Shown here one piece after another: positions 44,301 through 54,169 of a stretch of 64,000 nucleotides of DNA. The stretch is from Limanda limanda (lineage: Eukaryota; Chordata; Actinopteri; Pleuronectiformes; Pleuronectidae), in contig NC_083649.1 of NCBI RefSeq assembly GCF_963576545.1, positions 3,456,906 through 3,520,905 of the forward strand. Reading direction: 5' to 3'. A program made the position numbers and the translations under genes. How positions within the stretch are numbered: the first letter of the stretch is position 1; each line of letters begins with the position of its first letter. The notes beneath the pieces were generated by a model. It saw nothing but the letters and a program-made list of their open reading frames with translations, was not told the DNA's origin and ran no database searches.

Positions 44301-44482
44301 ATTTTCTCGTCTTGCATTTCTTTGTCTTTCTCTGTTAGATTACGGATCCGTTCACTGCGTCTTGGCTGAGGCACTTCCTCTGGTTGGGCTTCAGTTTCTC
44401 TAACTTGATCTTCAGCCAGCTCATTTTCACTATCCCTTACATTATCCCTTACCTGGGTTAAGGACTGACTAGGCTCTGCCAT
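38339..44482 (-). CDS. BEL/Pao Gag-Pol polyprotein
   Basis: 2047 codons without interruption. Approximate order by residue: a charged, partly coiled-coil N-terminal region (about 180-310); Gag core (about 370-560); three Cys/His clusters (about 590-603, 622-633 and 640-655); a retropepsin-like DSQS box near 738; reverse transcriptase from about 1050, with YVDD at 40934-40945 (residue 1180); RNase H with an SDAS motif near 1360; integrase zinc finger near 1670-1712; and integrase catalytic D, D, E near 1742, 1802 and 1848. The 45-residue gap between the second D and E and the DSQS-type protease are in keeping with BEL/Pao. All motifs look intact. No envelope gene is present. Confidence 0.95.
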   Translation of the reverse strand: MAEPSQSLTQVRDNVRDSENELAEDQVRETEAQPEEVPQPRRSERIRNLTEKDKEMQDEKIKLLQQRFNYIYRKWRTQVKSAKQPLSQSSEPLADSLLHDIIGDTRGLCADVQSVYEELRGVTTPDHDMRRRVDWCVEISNFVVSKASSRLSGKTPEREEQDWPNASSLWNSSTSESRSSSSISKSASEHSNRSSVKHQEAAADAAASQAVLEVLQEQEREQLEIQRLEAEVKKKIAAQEAAALKRRLEQEAEEVKRRIKREDEDAKMKAELEEEHTAMQRTLEERRRRIQHLEAMKELSAARARMQVYNQEPKDILGHGLVADNQLWSPTRHLSLPVFPAPQAVTTSTSESTTELVKVLADALSANRIPVPEPSVFSGNPLKYSDWKLSFQTLIDQKNIQDKEKIYYLRRYVSGQAKSALDGYFLLGTESAYVSAWEILEERYGNPFTVAKAYRDKLQAWPRIGTRESFELREFVDFLRSCEATMVHIKALEILNDCNENRKILLKLPDWLTARWNRKVIEAEEKSSEFPSFSQFVKFLIREVKIACNPLTSLQSLKQGEIEKPKQQRYQSVNAKTLTTSSNEDSVKSCTFCKKTGHTLLKCRKFVEKAVSDRVKFVQAERLCFGCLRPGHLSKSCNKRSVCDTCNRRHPTCLHEERDKSQQRAPQVTQSPSQDRSTTRQEWSRERPQATQRETIAVATSNRVILEDTKKQTSAIIPVWLSSAAQPSKEVLTYALLDSQSDTTFVLSEVANALEADKEQVKLKLSTMTSRTTLVSSQRVNNLQVRGFYSYKKVYLPPTYTRDFIPANRTHIPTAKTAKAWSHLEHLQDNVAPLQDCEVGLLIGYNCSQALLPREVVSGEENEPYAQRTDLGWSIVGHGNACVDYGDAIGISHRIVVRQVTPGVNPSVSLKSEVHYVNRTKVKEITPSDILKVLESDFSERVGEEDPVSQDDLKFLSMIRENITQKDDGHYEMPLPFKQERPKLPNNKICATHRLNCLQKRLNKNEAYYKDYVNFMNDIISCGDAEKVPEEEIDHSPAWYIPHHGVYHPQKPGKIRVVFDCSAKFQETSLNDHLLTGPDLTNMLVGVLCRFRKGSIAVMCDIERMFHQFHVKKEDQDYLRFLWWEYGNLETTPSTYRMKVHLFGAASSPGCANFGLKHLAAQGQGLYSEDTIHFIQRNFYVDDGLASVHTEREAIQLVKESRELCSAGKLRLHKFVSNDENVMASIPEEERATIKEQDMALSLPHMERVLGVEWCITSDSFRFRVQVKSNPLTRRGVLSTVASVYDPLGFMAPFVLVGKQILQQMCREKIGWDDEIPANLKPQWESWIRDLPNLAEMEIKRCYLPSSFGNIKSYELHNFSDASTSGYGECTYLRVINESNDVHCSLLMGKSRVSPTKVTTIPRLELSAAVVAVRTSDMLRNELEIQDLQEYFWTDSTVVLGYINNDARRFQVFVANRIQRIKSSTKPEQWFHVASEDNPADHASRGLTAEQLKNSNWFSGPKFLWQKDLPDRARKVEEVKEDDPELRKALVLSTKARENRSFLDRLEKFSDWSRVVQAVARLKRRVKEHKADKQRTNESTSLEERKEAEIAIIKLVQEEAFPDEIKSLKVKKVICKTKHSKLYKLCPFLDEEGNLRVGGRLSQATLHPYVKHPAILPRNSHISDLIIKHFHERVHHQGRGMTVNELRANGLWILGCSSAVSSHIFKCVKCRKYRRCTEEQKMGNLTEDRMETSPPFTYTGIDCFGPIHVKEGRKDIKRYGLLLTCLCSRAIHIEMLDDMTTDAFINALRAFIAIRGNVRQLRSDQGTNFIGARREFAELMKGMDEDRVKALGCEFLMNPPAASHMGGVWERQIRTIRSVLTAILDQSAQRLDSSSLRTFLYEVMAIINSRPLTVEHLNDPSSPEPLTPNHILTMKSTIILPPPGQFIKEDLYLQKRWRRVQYLANEFWIRWRKEYLLSLQPRQKWQKNRRNLKVNDIVLLKDDQAPRNEWKLARITAVYPGSDDRVRKVSLLVSDTTFNEKGKSTTKTVFLERPVHKLVTLLEADPV

Positions 44483-45029
44483 TATCGAAGGGTCTTGAAT
44501 AGCTTACCCTAGCTTACGTGTAAATTGTAAATAAAAGAACTCTGGAGTATAATAAATGTCTGGATGAATTACTAAAGCTTACTCAAATCTGTATTAAATT
44601 TGTGTATCTGCAGTGTTTTAATATTTAAACTGAAAATATTATCATAAGCTATGATTATCAATAGCAGTAACTGCACTTAGGAGATGTATAAATTAAATCT
44701 CGGTTCCCTTGGAACACTTATTGAGAACTTAAACATCAAATGGAAAATAGCCTTCACTTAGTATAACAACAAAACACACTTTAAATTGACTGGCTGTAAA
44801 GTAAATGGCAAGATTCAGTTATACTTGTATAATAAGCAAATAAGTTGCATTCATCACTCACACAACAGTTCAGCGTGTGTGTGTGCGTCTTCAACTGTGT
44901 GAAAGTCTGTGATTTCGACTCATCTGCACGATTGTTCCAAGCACCGTAGCCACCACGTGGAGATTAGCTCGCCTAGCTTGAGACTTGCTGCTTCGTCCAC
45001 TTGCGTCGACGAACAGTCCGAGTTTTCAC
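44483..45029 (-). other. BEL/Pao 5' leader
   Basis: 547 bp between the 5' LTR and the start codon; no frame or structural motif is recognised. A (GT)n-like GTGTGTGTGTGCG stretch lies near 44875. Confidence 0.6.
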
Positions 45030-45506
45030 TGTGACTCCCTCCCAAGCACATTCAGACAGCAAATGGTTTTCTTCTACGGGTCTTTAATGAAGACTTGTTC
45101 TCCACATCAAACCGTGAAAACTGGGTAATACACGGTAACAAACACATAACATACAACGTTAGACAGTTAACAACACAGTATCAATGATTACAATCAAACT
45201 TAAAGTAAATGACAAACAGACAAAAATACCTCGTTGGCTGCATGCACTGAAAAGGAATCTTCTTAACTTCTAAGAAGTCTTAAACATGTGTGGGACCACC
45301 TCAGCTTGCTTCCCTGTGTGTCACCACCTCTGCTTCCTTCTCTGGCTCTCTCCCTCTCCCAGGAAGCTCCGCCTCTTACAAGCAGCTCAGCCAAGGCTTC
45401 AAAATAAAAGCCTTTACTCTAATGTCACAATAATGCTATATACAAGAAACAAAATAAACATTAGAAAACCTTTACAACATAAAGCAATACAGTGGCAACA
45501 GTTACA
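45030..45506 (-). repeat. 5' LTR of BEL/Pao element
   Basis: 477 bp, nearly identical to 37692-38168. Followed on the plus strand by the CATGA duplication and the resumed spacer sequence. Confidence 0.92.
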
Positions 45507-45620
45507 CATGAGTTTGTGGTGTCGCAGAAAGAAAACAAAAGAAAATTTAAAAAATGTTTGCAGACTTAGGAAATCCAGCGTGTACACAGCCTGACGGCGT
45601 GAAAATTGTTTTCTTTACTC

Positions 45621-45646
45621 TGTGTGTGTGTGTGTGTGTGTGTGTT
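45621..45646. repeat. (GT)n microsatellite, short allele
   Basis: About 26 bp of GT at the conserved spacer position after the BEL insertion. Confidence 0.85.
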
Positions 45647-45837
45647 CAGCTGCCCTGTGAGAAAAGGTGTTCACAGCAGCTCCCAGTGGGCTCCACACAT
45701 ACGGCTACTGAAGCCTTGTTAGAGCTTATAATGAGCCATAAAAGTGCTCAGCTGTATCTAGCTCACCTGTTGCGTTTTTCCAATTGCACCTAAAGACTTT
45801 TTTGTTTGTCTGGTGTCAGGCGTGTTCCTTGTATCCT

Positions 45838-46655
45838 TATATATTAGAAGATCCGAACTCGGTTTTATTCAATCAAGTATTTATTTAGGAAGCAATGAAC
45901 AGGTATGGATCAGCAAAGCAATGGACAATTATCACAGCCTATGCTAGTTAAGTTAGCAATAGGAAGTCAACAATGGCCCCGGACACAAGGGGTTTAATAT
46001 ATTTATAACAGTAGATATTGGTTCTTCCTCCTCGGAAGGGGACAAGGAGCCCCTCCCAAGGCTTTGACACAGCTGAGGCTGTGAGGGCCAATGGTGTTTA
46101 CATCTGGAGAAAAGATTATTATGTTTCTGTTATATCGGCTGTACGTTCTGTTTATACAGACATTCAAAACAACTAAATCAAATCAAGGCAACAACAACGT
46201 GACGCACATACATTCTAATTTGTAGATTACAGACTAGGAAAGAAAAAGGTTATTATTAATCTTTTGTGTGAAGGCATAATATCTGACCCAAACTGTTCAT
46301 GCCCCCCCCCCCCCCCCTTTCTTTATTGCATAGAGTTCAGTCAGAGCCACACTAGCTAAAATATTGAAATCCTGACACTGGTCATGATACACCTGTGTAT
46401 CGATTTTTGTGAAGATCGGTCAATGTGAACACGTTCCGGGGGGTCTCGGGGGGGCACCGTTGAGCCATTTTGCGACTCCCATTGAAAATTCCTCCAGAAT
46501 CTGTAAATTTTCAACACTTTCAAAATTTTGGTAAGAATTTGAGCATGTTAAAGCCCTCAAAAAGCCAATTCATTCGCCTGAATAATAATAATAATCCTTA
46601 CAATTTCAATAGGGCCTCACCTGACCTTTCATGTCAGTGCTCGGGCCCTAAATAA
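45838..46655. repeat. Array spacer core and interspersed repeat (E-F unit)
   Basis: Counterpart of 26697-27486 without the solo LTR or LINE. A poly-C run of about 16 bases lies at 46303-46318. Confidence 0.75.
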
Positions 46656-47010
46656 AGTATAAAGTATAAAGTATAAAGAATAAAGTATAAAGTATAAAAT
46701 ATAAAATGTAAATGATAAAATATACAATATACAATATACAATATACAATATTCAATATAAAGTTTAAAATGTAAATGATAAAATATACAATATACAAAAT
46801 ACAATATACAATATACAATATAAAGTATAAAATTTAAAATTTAAAATTTAAAATTTAAAATTTAAAATTTAAAATTTAAAATTTAAAATTTAAAAGACAC
46901 AATATACAATATACAAAATACAAAATACAATAGAAAGTATAAAATATAAAATGTAAAATATAAAATATGCAATATGCAATATGCAATACGCAATAAGCAA
47001 TAAGCAATAA
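46656..47010. repeat. AT-rich minisatellite
   Basis: Same family as 27487-27775, with a locally expanded AAAATTT run around 46829-46893. Confidence 0.85.
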
Positions 47011-47029
47011 GCAATGCAAAATATAAATA

Positions 47030-47172
47030 TATATTTTAGATATCTGTTTTATTTCAATTTTTTGTCTGCTTTTAATGAGCATTGTCATAAGAGAGCCTGT
47101 GACCCAAGCATTTCATTGCAAGCGACTGCTTAATGTAATCGTTGTGTACGTGACAATAAACTCTTGAATCTT
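47030..47172 (+). repeat. LINE/SINE-like 3' tail
   Basis: Counterpart of 27776-27926. Confidence 0.5.
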
Positions 47173-47317
47173 GCTGTCGGTTGATCCTCTCAGTCTGGCT
47201 CGCTGTGCGCTGCGTTTCTTCGTCTTATAATTAATAATAAACTGGTTCATGAATCAAAGACAATAAAAAAATTGAGAAAAAAAACTCCACTGAGCAGCTG
47301 AAGAACAGCTTCACCTG

Positions 47318-47321
<4 letters not shown>

Positions 47322-47382
<61 letters not shown>
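47322..47382. repeat. (GT)n microsatellite
   Basis: About 60 bp of GT. The stretch 47383-48075 is the 3' flank of copy F, with a minus-strand AATAAA at 47607-47612. Confidence 0.9.
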
Positions 47383-47384
<2 letters not shown>

Positions 47385-48075
47385 AACTGAAGCACCTCTC
47401 CTCGGTCCACGTCTGCAGCTTGTTGTTTGATTGATTGATTAAATTGTTTAACTTATTTAAAAGTTATGAGTAATGAATACATGTATATATAACTCAATTT
47501 AAAAAACTGAAACTATCTGAGTGTTAAATCCTACTAAATTACAGATAATGTTATGTTTACATTTCAACTTAAAAAAAGGTCAGAACTCTGTTTCTGTTTC
47601 ATAGTTTTTATTATTTTATCACAATATTAAAATCACATCACGAGGCTGCTGTTGAATAAACACTTTTACAGACAGAATCATTTTGGCTTCATCACATCAA
47701 ACAGACAAATGTTCATACATGTTGGATTATTTCATATGTGAACAGACTTTATGTGATTAAACATGAATCATGTCTCATGTAAGAGTTTTATTAAAGTTTG
47801 TTGAATGTGAACAATGATCAGCTGTTATTGATAAATGTGTTTTTATGTGGATCTTGATCAGTTTGCTCAACTTCATGGACCCACACAAAATCTAAATAAT
47901 AGAAAACATTTTCCATTAAAGTTAAAACCAAAGATAAAGATCAGAAAATAATGAAATATTTTTACACACGTGGAAAAGTCAAAGGAGAAATAAACAAAGC
48001 TTTAGAATAAGGAGTATAACTTTTAAATTCAGCAGATTTCTCTTGAAGAAATAATGATGAATAAAATCTTTATCT

Positions 48076-49374
48076 CTAACGGCTCTGATCCAGCGTCACA
48101 GAGACATTCACAGGTAACAGCTTCAAGGGATCTTTAATGCTAAAGTATGGAAACATCTTCTCAGTGAAAGTGTGTATGAAGGTGTGAATGTGTTTGTTAG
48201 TATCAAGATCATAGAATGACAGTTTTCTTCTGTTCCAGTCCAGTTTCACTCTGATCCTCTGGATCTTCTGCACAGAGAGATCAGATGATGCTGATGGTGA
48301 CCCTGCTTTGTATTTACCTTCTTTGAACAATAATCTCCATGTTCCAGACAGATCGCCTCCCTTCCTCTGGACAGACTCTGCTCTTACACCCAGTGTCCAG
48401 TCAGTACTGTCTCCAACCAGGACGTCCCAGCTGTGAGTCCCTGAGTTAAAACCCTCAGATCCCAGGACTGTGGAGTAAGTATCAAACCTCTCTGGATTGT
48501 CAGGAAGCTTCTGATACTCTCCTCGTCTCAAACTGGTCAGATCTTCAGACAGGACGAGACCTGGAGTAGCAGAGTTTGGATCCAGAACCACAGGACAGTA
48601 GGAGACCTCGTCCTTCATCTTGTTCCAGATGTTGAAGCTCAGGTTGCCCAGATGTTTGGCCTCGTCAATCAGAGCTCCTGAGGCCAGCTGTGGATCATCC
48701 AGCAGGAGGCGCTGCTGGACTCGTTCCACTGCAGCCTTGTAGTTGAGCGGGAACGAGACATCTTCAGCTTTCAGCTCGTCCTCTGTGGTCCTGATTGTGT
48801 CTGAAAGAGTTGTTATGTCTCTGCTCAGAGACTCAATCTTCCCCTTCATCATCTGACTCTTCTGCTCCTCTTCCTCCCTCAGTGCAGCCATCCTGGCCTC
48901 CTCTTCCTCCTCCAGAAACCGATGAAGCTTTTTAAACTGCTCCTCGATCAGCGTCTCTGTGAGTCCAGCCTGGACCTTAATGTGTTCTGCTGTTTGTTCA
49001 AACTCTACTTTAACACGTTCAAAACTCTGTAACTTCTCCTTCAAGGGCTCCAGAGTTTCCTGAAGCTGCTTCTTGTGTTTTTGTGCATCTTCATCGATGG
49101 GTCTCTCTGAGTGCTGACTGAAGAGAGCATGTGAAGAGCTCTGATCTCTCTCCTGTAAGAAGGTCTCACACAGGTTCTTTAACGCCAGGTTGAAAGGCGG
49201 ATGATCCTTTGAAGATCTTCTCTTACAAAGTGGACAGTCTTTTACTTCTTTGTCTTTCCACCAGCTCTTCACACAGTCTTTACAGAAGCTGTGGCTACAT
49301 GACAGAATGACAGGATCTCTGAAGACATCATGGCAGACGGGACAGCAGAGATCCTCTTCTAATCTGGAAGCCAT
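48076..49374 (-). CDS. TRIM35-like protein, B-box-less (copy F)
   Basis: 432 residues: intact RING, coiled coil and PRY-SPRY, with the same 28-residue B-box deletion and [12 protein letters not shown] signature as A and D. The RING-linker differs slightly ([19 protein letters not shown]). SPRY differences include [23 protein letters not shown] and [13 protein letters not shown]. It shares SPSASSDLS with A, D and H but the DLDTNK segment with E. The frame is intact. The right-hand spacer matches that of copy C, including the solo LTR and truncated LINE. Confidence 0.9.
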   Translation of the reverse strand: MASRLEEDLCCPVCHDVFRDPVILSCSHSFCKDCVKSWWKDKEVKDCPLCKRRSSKDHPPFNLALKNLCETFLQERDQSSSHALFSQHSERPIDEDAQKHKKQLQETLEPLKEKLQSFERVKVEFEQTAEHIKVQAGLTETLIEEQFKKLHRFLEEEEEARMAALREEEEQKSQMMKGKIESLSRDITTLSDTIRTTEDELKAEDVSFPLNYKAAVERVQQRLLLDDPQLASGALIDEAKHLGNLSFNIWNKMKDEVSYCPVVLDPNSATPGLVLSEDLTSLRRGEYQKLPDNPERFDTYSTVLGSEGFNSGTHSWDVLVGDSTDWTLGVRAESVQRKGGDLSGTWRLLFKEGKYKAGSPSASSDLSVQKIQRIRVKLDWNRRKLSFYDLDTNKHIHTFIHTFTEKMFPYFSIKDPLKLLPVNVSVTLDQSR

Positions 49375-49391
49375 TGAGTCTCCAGGTGAAG

Positions 49392-49478
49392 CTGAAAACA
49401 GACAGTCAGTGAGTCACAGCTCCATGAACTTCACTGAGGTTCACTTCCCCTCTGAGTCGAGGTGTTTGTTAAACTCAC
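49392..49478 (-). other. Predicted 5'UTR intron of copy F (87 bp)
   Basis: Same GTGAGT donor and TTTTCAG acceptor as in the other copies. Confidence 0.6.
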
Positions 49479-50206
49479 GGTCAGTGTGTGGAGCGTCGGC
49501 AGGTTGTAGTTTGACTCTTCTCTCCTGTAGCTGGACTCACTCAGGACGTCTGGTCTGGTTTGGTTTAGTTTGGTTTGGAAGGTGAATGTGATCGTCTGGT
49601 TTTCAGCCTGCGTCTCTTCAGGGAGGAACAGATGCTTCCTGGTTTCTCTGATGTGTCAGGACACGATTGTAAAAAGTAATTCAAGCCTTTGATTTGATAT
49701 CTGGTCAAAAGTAATTTGGCAGCAACAAGCTCACACAGACAAGAGACCTGGTTGTAAAATAGCTGCTTGAATATGATTGTGATCTGCTGAGTGTTCAATG
49801 TTCAGATCTGTTCTGCTAGAAAGTGAAAGTTCAATATTAACAGGAAGTGAGGGGGGGTGGGGGAGTCTGTGACTTAACTGCAGAGCTGAAGTCTTATTAA
49901 AGAGACAGAAGCAAAAGTGCAGACAAATGGAAACAATGTCAGAAAATTAAAAGAGGATTTTATTGATATCCAACTTCCCAGCAACACTTTCCAGCTCCAT
50001 TCCTCAGCCAAATGGGATATAAAGCACCCAGGAGACCTCCTTATAAAATGCCTGAACCTCCTCTCTCCCTTTTCACGAGAAGGAGCAGCAGCTCTACTCC
50101 GAGCCCCCCCCCCCCCCCCGAGCTGAGCCCAGCCACCGGAGGGAGAAAACCAACTTCTCCATCCACAACCATTGTCATGTCTTTTATTTATTTATCTTCA
50201 TGTTTT
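49479..50206. other. Upstream flank of copy F
   Basis: Inferred first exon and promoter region of copy F; contains the ~330-bp segment shared with D, G and H. No coding sequence recognised. Confidence 0.55.
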
Positions 50207-50268
50207 CTCTCTCTCGCTCTCTCGCTCTCTCTCTCGCTCTCTCGCTCTCTCGCTCTTTCTCTCTCTCC

Positions 50269-50334
<66 letters not shown>
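50207..50334. repeat. (CT)n microsatellite with CTCG interruptions
   Basis: Longest CT tract in the array; its first half has regular CTCTCG variants. Confidence 0.9.
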
Positions 50335-50335
<1 letters not shown>

Positions 50336-50489
50336 AGTGTGTGGGCAGATTTCAGATTTTTCAATGAAATCCTCCTTTCAGAACGAATGTACAGCCGTGA
50401 GTGTGTGTGTGTGTGGGGGGGGCAGACTCAAGGAGAGAGTGTGCTGCAGCTTCATCGGCACACGTGATAGCGTGTTTGTAAAATAAAAG

Positions 50490-50826
50490 CATTTGTCTGT
50501 CTGTCTGTCTCTCTATCTTTTATCTATTTATTATCTATCTAATATCTAATATCTATCTATTATCTATCTAATATCTAATATCTATCTATTATCTATTTAT
50601 TATCTATCTAATATCTAATATCTATCTATTATCTATCTAATATCTAATATCTATCTATTATCTATTTATTATCTATCTAATATCTAATATCTATCTATTA
50701 TCTATCTAATATCTAATATCTATCTATTATCTATTTATTATCTATCTGATATCTAATATCTATCTATTATCTATCTAATATCTAATATCTAATATCTAAT
50801 ATCTATCTATTATCTATCTATCTAAC
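50490..50826. repeat. TATC/TAATATC-type microsatellite, largest allele
   Basis: About 337 bp. TATCTAATATCTAATATC-like and TATTATCTATTTATTATC blocks alternate in a higher-order repeat. Confidence 0.85.
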
Positions 50827-50871
50827 TTCTCTGTAAGCCTTGGCCTCTCCTCTTGTTCTCCCCTATAGGTG

Positions 50872-51016
50872 TGTGGTGTCTCCCAAGGCTCTACTTTGGG
50901 TTCCCTCTTATTTCCCACATATGTTTGGCCCCTGGGGTAAATCCTGTGTAGTCATGAGATCTCTTTCCGTGCTGTATGGTTGGCTGATGATTTTCAGCTG
51001 ATATTTATCTGATATA
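50872..51016 (+). pseudogene. Decayed LINE reverse-transcriptase fragment
   Basis: Single frame with CGVSQGSTLGSLLF, a stop, HEISF, LADDFQLIFI and another stop. Counterpart of 31297-31441. Confidence 0.75.
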
Positions 51017-51293
51017 ATACCATAATGCTGATGCAGCTGAAAATAATGATATCAACAGACTTGTGCAGAAGAGTGGAGACAGTCGATGTCACGTATAGTG
51101 CGATACACATCTCTCAGGAGTACTTTGAGTAGAAATACACAGGTTGTGTTTTATAGTGGCAGCAGCATGTACTCATGTACACATTCAGGAGTTTGTGTTG
51201 TCGCAGAAAGAAAAGAAAAGAAAATTTAAAAAATGTTTGCAGACTTAGGAAATCCAGAGTGTACACAGCCTGACGGCCTGTAATTGTTTTCTT

Positions 51294-51298
<5 letters not shown>

Positions 51299-51383
<85 letters not shown>
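51299..51383. repeat. (GT)n microsatellite
   Basis: About 85 bp of pure GT. Confidence 0.9.
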
Positions 51384-51384
<1 letters not shown>

Positions 51385-51502
51385 CAGCTGCCCTGTGAGA
51401 AAAGGTGTTCACAGCAGCTCCCAGTGGGCTCCACACATACGGCTACTGAAGCCTTGTTAGAGCTTATAATGAGCCATAAAAGTGCTCAGCTGTATCTAGC
51501 TC

Positions 51503-52016
51503 TGTCAGGATCTGACACTTTAGTCTATGTTTAAGTTTAATTGTAAAAGTGTTTTCTGTTTAGTAAATCTCTGTTGTGTTTGTTCTAGTTGTTTTCATGT
51601 TTGCATACCCTGTTTCTGTTTCCTGTTTTATTTTGTAGTCTCTGTTCCTTGTGTGTTGTTTCCGTCTTCACTTCCTGTCTGTGATTGTCAGCCCTGCCCT
51701 CATGTGTTTCACCTGTGTTCAATTGCCCTGCCTTCCCTGTGTGTATTTAAGCCTCTGTCTTCCCTTTGTCCTCTGTCGGATTGTCTGTTTTTCCTGCTGT
51801 GTTTCTGGGTGCTGTCCTGATCTCCTGAGCCTCGTGTAAGCTTATTCGTGTTTTGTTCCTCATGTTATTGTCTTTCCTATTTGCAACTCCTTTAGTGTTT
51901 AAGTTTTGTGTTCAACTCCTTTTGTGTTTGTCTAGTTTAAGCCTCTTTTATATTAAATACTCTTTTGTTAACTATCTCTGCATCTGGGTCCATCATCTTC
52001 ACCCTGTATCGTGACA
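51503..52016 (+). mobile_element. Solo LTR (514 bp), uninterrupted copy
   Basis: TGTCAGGATCTG to TGTATCGTGACA, with AGCTC duplications at 51498-51502 and 52017-52021. Same site and length as 25510-26023, so both derive from one insertion that was then copied with the spacer. This copy shows the site into which the Gmr1 element inserted in the other unit. Confidence 0.88.
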
Positions 52017-52097
52017 AGCTCACCAGTTGCGTTTTTCCAATTGTACCTAAAGACTTTTTTGTTTGTCTGCTGTAAGGCGTGTTCTTTGTATCCTTAT

Positions 52098-52675
52098 CAG
52101 AATCAGGTTTATTGGCCAAGTAAGTTTGCACAAACAGGTAATTTTACTCGGTAAAGTAAAGTGGCTCTCAGTGTGCTTACACAGAATACATATCACAAAA
52201 CAAAACAGTACAAACAGTAACAAAAAAAATACAAAATACAAACAGTGCGACAGTCTAAGAAAAGAATTGCAGGGATAATTATTAAACGGTATTTGTATTA
52301 CGGTTATACAGTGAGGATGAAATAAAATAACCATAATTAAATATAATTATAATATATATTATAAATAATATAATTTCGGGAGAAACTGTACAGTGGTTAT
52401 TATAAAGATCCAGTGTTATTGCAAAGTGCCACAGTGGGTTGGCTGTTCAGAAGTGAGACAGCAAGAGGGAAGAAACTGTTTTTGTGCCTGGAGGTTTTGG
52501 TCAACAGAGATCTGTAGCGCCTCCCAGAGGGGAGGAGATGGAACAGGTTGTGACCAGGATGAGAAGGATCTGCAGTGATCTTTCCTGCCCGTTTCTTGAC
52601 TCTGGAGGTGTACAGGTCCTGGATGGTGGACAGGTTGGCACCGATGATCTTTCCTGCAGTCCTGACTGTCCTTTT
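52098..52675 (-). mobile_element. 5'-truncated LINE 3' end, second copy
   Basis: Counterpart of 26105-26692 at the same site with CTTAT duplications (52093-52097 and 52676-52680); small indels in the AT-rich part. Confidence 0.75.
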
Positions 52676-52679
52676 CTTA

Positions 52680-53486
52680 TATATGAGAAGATCCGAACTC
52701 TGTTTTATTCAATCAAGTATTTATTTAGGAAGCAATGAACAGGTATGGATCAGCAAAGCAATGGACAATTATCACAGCCCATGCTAATTAAGTTAGCAAT
52801 AGGAAGTCAACAATGGCCCGGGACAGAAGGGGTTTAATATATTTATAATAGTAGATATTAGTTCTTCCTCCTCGGAAGGGGACAAGGAGCCCCTCCCAAG
52901 GCCTTGACACAGCTGAGGCTGTGAGGGCCAATGGTGTTTACATTTGGAGAAAAGATTATTATGTTTCTGTTATATCGGCTGTACGTTCTGTTTGTACAGA
53001 CATTCAAAACAACTAAATCAAATCAAGGCAACAACAACGTGACGCACATACATTCTAATTTGTAGATTAAACACTAGGAAAGAAAAAGGTTATTATTAAT
53101 CATTTGTGTGAAGGCATAATATCTGACCCAAACTCTTCATGTCCCCCCCTTTCTTTATTGCATAGAGTTCAGTCAGAGCCACACTAGCTAAAATATTGAA
53201 ATCCTGACACTGGTCATGATACACCTGTGTATTGATTTTTTTGTGAAGATCGGTAAATGTGAACTCGTTCCGGGGGTCTCGGGGGCCACTGTTGAGCCAT
53301 TTTGCGACGCCCATTAAAAATTCCTCCAGAATACGTAAATTTTCACCACTTTCTAAATTTTGGTAAGAATTTGAGCATGTTAAAGCCCTCAAAAAGCCAA
53401 TTCATTTGCTTAAATAATAAAAATAATCCTTGCAATTTCAATAGGGCCTCATCTGACCTTTCATGTAAGTGCTCGAGCCCTAAATA
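52680..53486. repeat. Array spacer core and interspersed repeat (F-G unit)
   Basis: Counterpart of 26697-27486. Confidence 0.75.
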
Positions 53487-53576
53487 AAGTATAAAGTATA
53501 AAGTTTAAAATATAAAATTTAAATAATAAAATATACAATATTCAATATAAAGTTTAAAATGTAAATGATAAAATAT
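53487..53576. repeat. AT-rich minisatellite, left part
   Basis: Minisatellite interrupted by the hAT element; it resumes at 55027-55280. Confidence 0.8.
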
Positions 53577-54049
53577 TAGGGCTGTCAATAGATTAAAAAA
53601 AATTAACTAATTAATCTTACATTTTGAAATTCATTAATCGCGAATAATCGCGATTAAAAGTTTGTTTTTCTTCTAAAGACTAAATCTAATGAATTAACAA
53701 GTAATCACTTCAGACAGCCTGTATTTTACACAATGCTGTGTTTTCAAAGAGACTCAGGCCTATAACACCTACCTATAAAGTGGCAGCCATGTTGTTAAAT
53801 ATCATGTATGATAAATTGTGTAAAAAAAAAATATTTAAAAACAACAGCTGAAAATATTCCTTCTCCTTGGAAACAATTACACTGCTTCTTTCTTCAGTGA
53901 AACATCCAGATTAGTAAAAGGTAAAAAAAAAGGTGTATTTGAGACACCATTACGAATACGTATTCTCCACATAGGCTTGAGTGAAGAATACGTAATTTAC
54001 CCTCCACACCCGACATTGAACGGAGCAAACTGCGGACAAGTTCTTGAAG

Positions 54050-54169
54050 ATGGATGACATTAAATTAATAATTGAAGTGGAGAAGTAAAGTGAGCTGTAT
54101 GATCCTCAGCACATATGAGGCAAAAATACAAACGTTGGGACGCTGTTGCAGTTAATGTTGGAGCAACAA
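54050..54169 (+). pseudogene. MADF-like exon fragment in hAT element
   Basis: From ATG at 54050 the translation begins MDDIKLIIEVEK, then a stop, then SELYDPQH. After a frame change it continues KYKRWDAVAVNVGAT and is followed by a GTAAGT donor at 54170. The I-x-x-V-E-x(3)-ELYD-x(2)-H ... W-x(2)-VA-x-NVG pattern fits the MADF (Adf-1-type Myb/SANT-like) DNA-binding domain. The stop and frameshift make it non-functional. Confidence 0.55.

Larger units (their letters stand above)
37692..45506 (-). mobile_element. BEL/Pao LTR retrotransposon, apparently intact
   Basis: 7,815 bp. The 477-bp LTRs begin and end TG...CA. CATGA duplications lie at 37687-37691 and 45507-45511, and the empty site reads GACATTCATGAGTTTGTGG near 31611. 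The internal region encodes one 2047-codon Gag-Pol frame. The LTRs differ at one position that I can see (CACAGTAAC against CACGGTAAC), so the insertion is young. No clear primer-binding site was recognised after the 5' LTR (minus strand, just below 45030). It lies on the same strand as the TRIM genes and divides the spacer between E and F. Confidence 0.93.

Noticed and set aside
37692..45506. Endogenous retrovirus with envelope
   Set aside because: Neither LTR element has an envelope-like frame between Pol and the 3' LTR; both are best called retrotransposons.
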